From Palsa-1400 sp036501625 (GTDB lineage: Bacteria; Verrucomicrobiota; Verrucomicrobiia; Limisphaerales; Palsa-1400): a stretch of 64,000 nucleotides of DNA. This document shows positions 60,695 to 64,000 of the stretch, in pieces (the first letter of the stretch is position 1; every line of letters starts with the position of its first letter). The translations under genes and the position numbers were made by a program. Under the pieces are notes generated by a model. That model saw nothing but the letters and a program-made list of their open reading frames with translations. It was not told the origin of the DNA and did no database searches. The DNA is taken from the NCBI GenBank assembly GCA_036501625.1, contig DASXZY010000011.1, positions 5,028-69,027 on the forward strand, given 5' to 3'.

Positions 60695-61833
60695 AGGGCG
60701 CGACATTCATGGCCGTCGCTGGGGACCCCAGCGGCGATGCCATCGCTGCCGGCCTGGTGCGCGCGCTGGCGGCGGCCCATCCGGGAGCGCGCTTCATCGG
60801 AGCCGGCGGCCCCAGGATGGCCGCGGCGGGCGTGGCCAATTCCTTCGACTTGACGGCGGACGCGGTCATCGGCCTGAGCGATGCCTTGCGCATTCTCCCG
60901 CGTTTTTTCCGCCACAAACAGCAACTGGCGCGGCTGGCGGCCGAACAAAAGCCGGATGCGGTCATCCTGGTGGATTTTGAATTTTTCAACCGCTTCCTCG
61001 CCCGCGCGATTCGCGGCGCGGCGCCGCCCGGCTGGCAGCCGAGGATTGTCAAATATGTTTCGCCGCAAGTCTGGGCCTCGCGCCCGGGCCGCGCGGCAAA
61101 ATTGGCGCGTGATTTCGACCTGCTTTTATGCCTGTTTCCCTTTGAGAAGGATTGGTATGCCCGGCGCGTGCCCGAATTGCGCGTCGAGTGCGTCGGCCAT
61201 CCGATGTTCGACCGCTATGCCGCGCCGGCACGCAAGCCAAGCCGGGGGCCATCCGTCCTCCTGCTGCCGGGCAGCCGCCGCGGCGAGTTGAAGCGGCACC
61301 TGCCGGTCATTCTGGAAGCTGCCCGGCTCATCGCCGCCCGGCAAGCCGCTCCCGTCCGATTCAAACTGGTGGCCCCCAGCGAGGAAATGGCCGCGCTCAC
61401 CCGCGCGTCCCTGACCGGCGCGGAACCGGCGATTGAAATTCAAATTGGCCGCGTGGACGAAGCCTTGAGCGACACGACCATCGCCATTGCTTCCACCGGC
61501 ACGGTGACATTGGAATGCGCGTTCTTTGGGGTGGCGACTGTGGCTTTGTATAAGACATCGCGCCTGACCTATTTCATCGGCCGGCGGCTGGCCACGGTGG
61601 ATCATCTTTCGATGCCCAACATCCTGGCCAGCGAGGCGCTATTCCCAGAATTCATCCAGCACGAAGCCACCGCCTCCAACATAGCCGGCGCCGCGCTGGA
61701 ATTGCTGGCCGACGCCGCGCGCCGGTCGGAGATACAATCCAAGCTGGCAAAAATCATTTCGACATTAGGCGGCCCCGGCGCCGCGCAACGCGCCGCCGCC
61801 GCCATAGACCGCCAGTTTTTTGCGAGCGACTGA
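60691..61833 (+). CDS. lpxB: Lipid-A-disaccharide synthase
   Basis: 380 residues, GT19 fold. Family segments: AVAGDPSGDAIAAGLVRAL, FIGAGGPRMAAAGV, IVKYVSPQVWASRPGRAAK, VECVGHPMFD and SRRGELKRHLPVIL. The late motif IAIASTGTVTLECAFFGV precedes ALYKTSRLTYFIGRR. It joins 2,3-diacylglucosamine-1-phosphate to UDP-2,3-diacylglucosamine. Peripheral inner-membrane enzyme; its presence means an LPS outer membrane. Its last about 40 codons have a degenerate second copy at 63103-63205. Confidence 0.95.
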   Translation: MKGATFMAVAGDPSGDAIAAGLVRALAAAHPGARFIGAGGPRMAAAGVANSFDLTADAVIGLSDALRILPRFFRHKQQLARLAAEQKPDAVILVDFEFFNRFLARAIRGAAPPGWQPRIVKYVSPQVWASRPGRAAKLARDFDLLLCLFPFEKDWYARRVPELRVECVGHPMFDRYAAPARKPSRGPSVLLLPGSRRGELKRHLPVILEAARLIAARQAAPVRFKLVAPSEEMAALTRASLTGAEPAIEIQIGRVDEALSDTTIAIASTGTVTLECAFFGVATVALYKTSRLTYFIGRRLATVDHLSMPNILASEALFPEFIQHEATASNIAGAALELLADAARRSEIQSKLAKIISTLGGPGAAQRAAAAIDRQFFASD

Positions 61834-61843
61834 GGTCATCGAA

Positions 61844-61866
61844 GGCGCCCAAAGCTTTTCGGCGCC
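61844..61866 (+). other. Hairpin after lpxB
   Basis: GGCGCC (61844-61849) pairs with GGCGCC (61861-61866) around CAAAGCTTTTC, 10 bp beyond the lpxB stop. Terminator-like in position but without a T-tract. Confidence 0.4.
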
Positions 61867-62059
61867 GGCATGATCTCACTTGTTATGCACTTTGCAACCA
61901 CGTCACTTATTTTTTCGCAAAACGCCTGACCTCTGGATTCTTTCATTCCTCTATCCTAGAGTAAGGGCCTCCTTCGGGGAGTGCGGCACAGCGCCTGCTA
62001 AATGTTTTGTCATGCGACAATCTATAAAGAATCGAAGAGGCCCCTCCCACGACGAATCG

Positions 62060-62518
62060 ATGGACAAGCGTTTCACAATCCAGCAAGCGCTTTCAACTCT
62101 GTGTCTTGTTTTTCCGCTGTTTCTTGTTGGGACCGGCTGCTCGCCAAAGAGCGACACGGCATCCAGCACGCCACCCGCATCGAACGCGGTTGCCAGCGTC
62201 CCTTCAACCAACGCGGATAACAGCGGCAATAATGCGCGGGATAAAAACTCGGGCACGGTCACTCCCGGCGATCAGGGCAGTTCCAGCGCGGACACAAAAA
62301 TCACCCAGCAAATCCGCCAGCAGGTGGTCAGTGGAACCAATCATTTTTCGGTCGCGGCGAGAAACATCAAGATCATTACCATGAATGGGAAAGTCACATT
62401 GCGCGGCCCGGTGGACAGTGAAACGGAAAAAAGTGGAATCGAAGGCATTGCCAAAACCACAGCCGGGGAAGGCAACGTGGACGATCAACTCGAAGTAAAA
62501 ACGAATTCGAATCAGTAG
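62060..62518 (+). CDS. BON-domain protein, exported
   Basis: 152 residues from ATG 62060; the frame is open from 61880 and ATG 62012 is a possible start. A hydrophobic signal STLCLVFPLFLVGTGC gives a lipoprotein-like Cys, though the residue at -3 is Gly so the lipobox is weak. A Ser/Asn/Thr/Asp-rich linker leads to a BON domain (about 85-150): TKITQQIRQQVV, NIKIITMNGKVTLRGPVDSE. BON domains bind membrane or phospholipid surfaces in osmotic-stress proteins (OsmY-like). It pairs with the stress protein 19 bp downstream. Confidence 0.83.
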   Translation: MDKRFTIQQALSTLCLVFPLFLVGTGCSPKSDTASSTPPASNAVASVPSTNADNSGNNARDKNSGTVTPGDQGSSSADTKITQQIRQQVVSGTNHFSVAARNIKIITMNGKVTLRGPVDSETEKSGIEGIAKTTAGEGNVDDQLEVKTNSNQ

Positions 62519-62537
62519 CCAAAAACAATAAAACATT

Positions 62538-63065
62538 ATGTCAAAGAAATCTGTATTTTGCATTGCAAAAACCCAGGATCAAGCCATCGCCATCGTTGAA
62601 CGGCTGAAGGCGGCCAATTTCTCCAACAATGACATCTCGGTGTTGTTGCCCGACAAGAGCGGCTCCAAAGATTTTGCCCATGAACATCACACCAAGGCTC
62701 CTGAAGGCGCCACAACCGGCGGCGTCGCTGGCGGTGTCATCGGAGGAGCGCTTGGATGGCTGGTCGGCATTGGCGCTCTGGCCATCCCCGGCGTCGGCCC
62801 CTTCATCGCGGCTGGCCCAATCATGTCGGCTCTCGGCGGCGCCGCTGTGGGCGGAGCCGTTGGCGGACTGGCGGGCGCGTTGGTCGGCATGGGAATTCCC
62901 GAATACGAAGCCAAACGTTACGAGGCAAAAGTCAAGGATGGGAACGTGCTGCTCTCGGTTCATACCGAAGACTCAAACGAGGTCAAACGAGCCAAGGAAA
63001 TCTTTGAAAACGCAGGCGCCGAGGACATCTCGAGCACCAGCGAAACCGCCCCAGCCAAGAAATAA
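62538..63065 (+). CDS. DUF3341/YflT-like stress protein with glycine zipper
   Basis: 175 residues. The N-terminus VFCIAKTQDQAIAIVERLKAA resembles general stress protein 17M (YflT). A glycine-zipper region of two to three segments (GVAGGVIGGALGWLVGIGAL; AAVGGAVGGLAGALVGMG) suggests membrane association. It ends with YEAKVKDGNVLLSVHTED, a ferredoxin-like strand, and a charged tail. Likely co-expressed with the BON gene in envelope stress. A hairpin follows at 63076. Confidence 0.82.
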   Translation: MSKKSVFCIAKTQDQAIAIVERLKAANFSNNDISVLLPDKSGSKDFAHEHHTKAPEGATTGGVAGGVIGGALGWLVGIGALAIPGVGPFIAAGPIMSALGGAAVGGAVGGLAGALVGMGIPEYEAKRYEAKVKDGNVLLSVHTEDSNEVKRAKEIFENAGAEDISSTSETAPAKK

Positions 63066-63075
63066 ACCTATCTTT

Positions 63076-63105
63076 CGCGAGCGGTGGTTAAACGCCCCGC
63101 TCGCG
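63076..63105 (+). terminator. Hairpin after the stress protein gene
   Basis: CGCGAGCGG (63076-63084) pairs perfectly with CCGCTCGCG (63097-63105) around a 12-nt loop, 11 bp beyond the stop codon. No T-tract follows, so intrinsic termination is uncertain. Confidence 0.45.
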
Positions 63106-63205
63106 CTGGTCAGAGATTCAATCCAAGCTGGCGCGGCACATCGCTCCGCGGATGCCATAGACCGCCGGGCTTTTGCCGGCGGTTGATGTTATTTGAAGGT
63201 GCCCA
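63103..63205 (+). pseudogene. Degenerate copy of the lpxB 3' end
   Basis: Bases 63103-63132 match lpxB 61719-61748 at 27 of 30 positions. GCCATAGACCGCC (63154-63166) is identical to 61801-61813. The tail TGATGTTATTTGAAGGTGCCCA matches TGAGGTCATCGAAGGCGCCCA after the lpxB stop. The interval between the first two blocks is 31 bp shorter than in lpxB. It is too short and broken to be functional. Confidence 0.8.
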
Positions 63206-63862
63206 TTTTTAAACCGGGCTCGAATGGAAAGAAGTCGAGTCCCGCATCCTCGGCCAAATGCGAAAGTGAGTTTCCGCGTCATCGTCAAATTTGACGTTGA
63301 TTTCTGTCAGAAATAATTTGCAGCACAATGCTCTGCGCTCTCTAGCCGCGCTGCGCGAGCAAGCTTTAGGTTTGTCCAATCTGAGAACACCTCAGGGGTG
63401 AGAATCCACGCTCATCGTCAGTGGTCCCGCAATATGAAGTCTTTTTCGCGCAGAGCCGCCGGAACCGCCCGCGGAGAAAGAGTAAAGGGCTAAATCCGTC
63501 TTTTATAAATGTCACAATGAAAACGACTTGCGAATTCAGGCTCCAAAAATCGTTGGTTTTTGCAGAAAAACAGGGGTTGGCCGCGAAAAAAATGCAGCTT
63601 TCGCAAACGATTTTGCAGTTTTCGTTGTTTTCTTAATTCACAAACTCTTGCGCCGCAATAACATTCATCTCCGGCAGCTCGCCCCGCAAAATCGTGCCTG
63701 AAAACCTACCGTAGGTTTTTTTGCTTTTGGCCTTTCTGTCACAATTTGCGCGTGAACATCCATTTTGTTCATCAAAATGCGGGAACGCGGCCGGCGGTTT
63801 TCCGAGGAGAACCGCAGTCCATTCACCCATTTTGCCCATCCACAACAACCCACACAAATATT
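63206..63862. other. Long intergenic region with several palindromes
   Basis: About 657 bases. CGTCAAATTTGACG (63283-63296) and TTTCTG-T-CAGAAA (63301-63313) lie next to each other; further palindromes are at 63701-63719 and 63761-63779. CCATTTTG-CATC words recur 67 bp apart (63760, 63827). The frame at 63421-63636 has no domain. The promoter for the partial gene at 63863 lies here. Confidence 0.5.
63701..63719. promoter_or_regulatory. 19-bp palindrome upstream of the partial 63863 gene
   Basis: AAAACCTAC (63701-63709), then a single C at 63710, then GTAGGTTTT (63711-63719): a perfect inverted repeat of nine-base arms. A T-rich stretch follows. As DNA it has the size of an operator; as RNA its loop of one base would be strained, so a protein site is more likely. 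Confidence 0.45.
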
Positions 63863-64000
63863 ATGACCCGCAACGGAAAAATCGCGCGGCTGCCGCTGGC
63901 CCTTCGCACCGAACTCAACCAACGCCTGCAAGACGGCCGTCCTGGCGTCGAACTCGTGGAATGGCTCAACACGCTGCCGGAGGTCCAGGCCATTCTGCAA
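63863..64000 (+). CDS. 5' end of a small, regulatory-looking gene (DUF3486-like?), cut by window edge
   Basis: 46 codons are in frame to the last base: MTRNGKIARLPLALRTEL, then NQRLQDGRPGVELVEWLN, TLPEVQAILQ. The pattern basic tail, R-x-L-P, E-L-N-x-R-L-x-D-G, W-L-N recalls Mu gp27/DUF3486-type proteins that are scattered in Verrucomicrobiota genomes. The identification is tentative. There is no stop before 64000. Confidence 0.6.
   Translation, partial: MTRNGKIARLPLALRTELNQRLQDGRPGVELVEWLNTLPEVQAILQ

Noticed and set aside
63421..63636. 71-codon plus-strand frame
   Set aside because: Basic, low-complexity product with no family and no ribosome site.
1..64000. CRISPR arrays, tRNA or rRNA genes, transposases, integrases, toxin-antitoxin or restriction systems
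   Set aside because: Looked for regular spaced repeats, T-loop-like GTTCRANNC contexts with acceptor stems, DDE/HUH-type motifs and methylase motifs in the frames; none convincing.

Overview
The window reads as ordinary chromosome of a GC-rich, diderm, heterotrophic bacterium. The best fit is the phylum Verrucomicrobiota, probably near Limisphaerales/Pedosphaera. The grounds are lpxB and an OmpH/Skp protein (outer membrane), two PEP-CTERM proteins, a secreted protein with the short N-terminal motif VYSLNAVGYINV that I associate with that phylum, DUF6600 and YXWGXW cell-envelope proteins, and a MoxR-DUF58-transglutaminase operon. This assignment is inference: no rRNA or tRNA gene is visible. 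I see no CRISPR array, no transposase, no integrase and no phage structural cluster.

Layout. 1-3.3 kb: 5' part of clpB, an OmpH-like chaperone and a secreted PQQ-type beta-propeller. 3.5-6.9 kb: class II (B12-dependent) ribonucleotide reductase nrdJ with an elaborate leader. 6.9-9.1 kb: two unknown proteins and a histidine-kinase-like protein with a decayed ATPase domain. 9.1-15 kb: U32 peptidase-like protein, M3 oligopeptidase and murJ. 15-21 kb: a large secreted propeller/lectin protein with an internal duplication, rmuC-ridA, and aroD. 21.6-28 kb: DUF6600 protein, then MoxR-DUF58-TgpA. 28-36 kb: ferredoxin, metallophosphoesterase with class II amidotransferase, glutamate dehydrogenase, an astacin protease, and a three-gene operon (membrane protein, His-rich membrane protein, glutaminyl cyclase). 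36-39.4 kb: membrane GT-C-like protein, DUF4337 protein, small lipoprotein. 39.5-41.8 kb: amino-acid ABC transporter. 41.8-47.7 kb: type IV pilus motor operon pilB-pilT-pilB-pilC. 48-51 kb: TPR-sulfotransferase and a GspC-like protein. 51-55 kb: secreted and PEP-CTERM proteins. 55.4-56.4 kb: a frameshifted alcohol dehydrogenase. 56.4-59.1 kb: serine hydrolase, metallophosphoesterase and small lipoproteins. 59.3-61.8 kb: Gfo/Idh oxidoreductase, small membrane protein, lpxB (lipid A). 61.8-64 kb: BON protein and stress-type protein bracketed by two copies of the lpxB 3' end, then the start of a small regulatory-looking gene.

Gene dosage is dense, with many 1-14 bp overlaps (ATGA, TTGA, TAATG) marking translationally coupled pairs. 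The non-coding signals most worth following are the nrdJ leader (paired NrdR-like boxes and/or a competing-helix RNA), an 11-bp inverted repeat that buries the start codon of the DUF4337 gene, a bipartite inverted repeat near 48.3 kb, and the duplicated lpxB 3' end near 63.1 kb.
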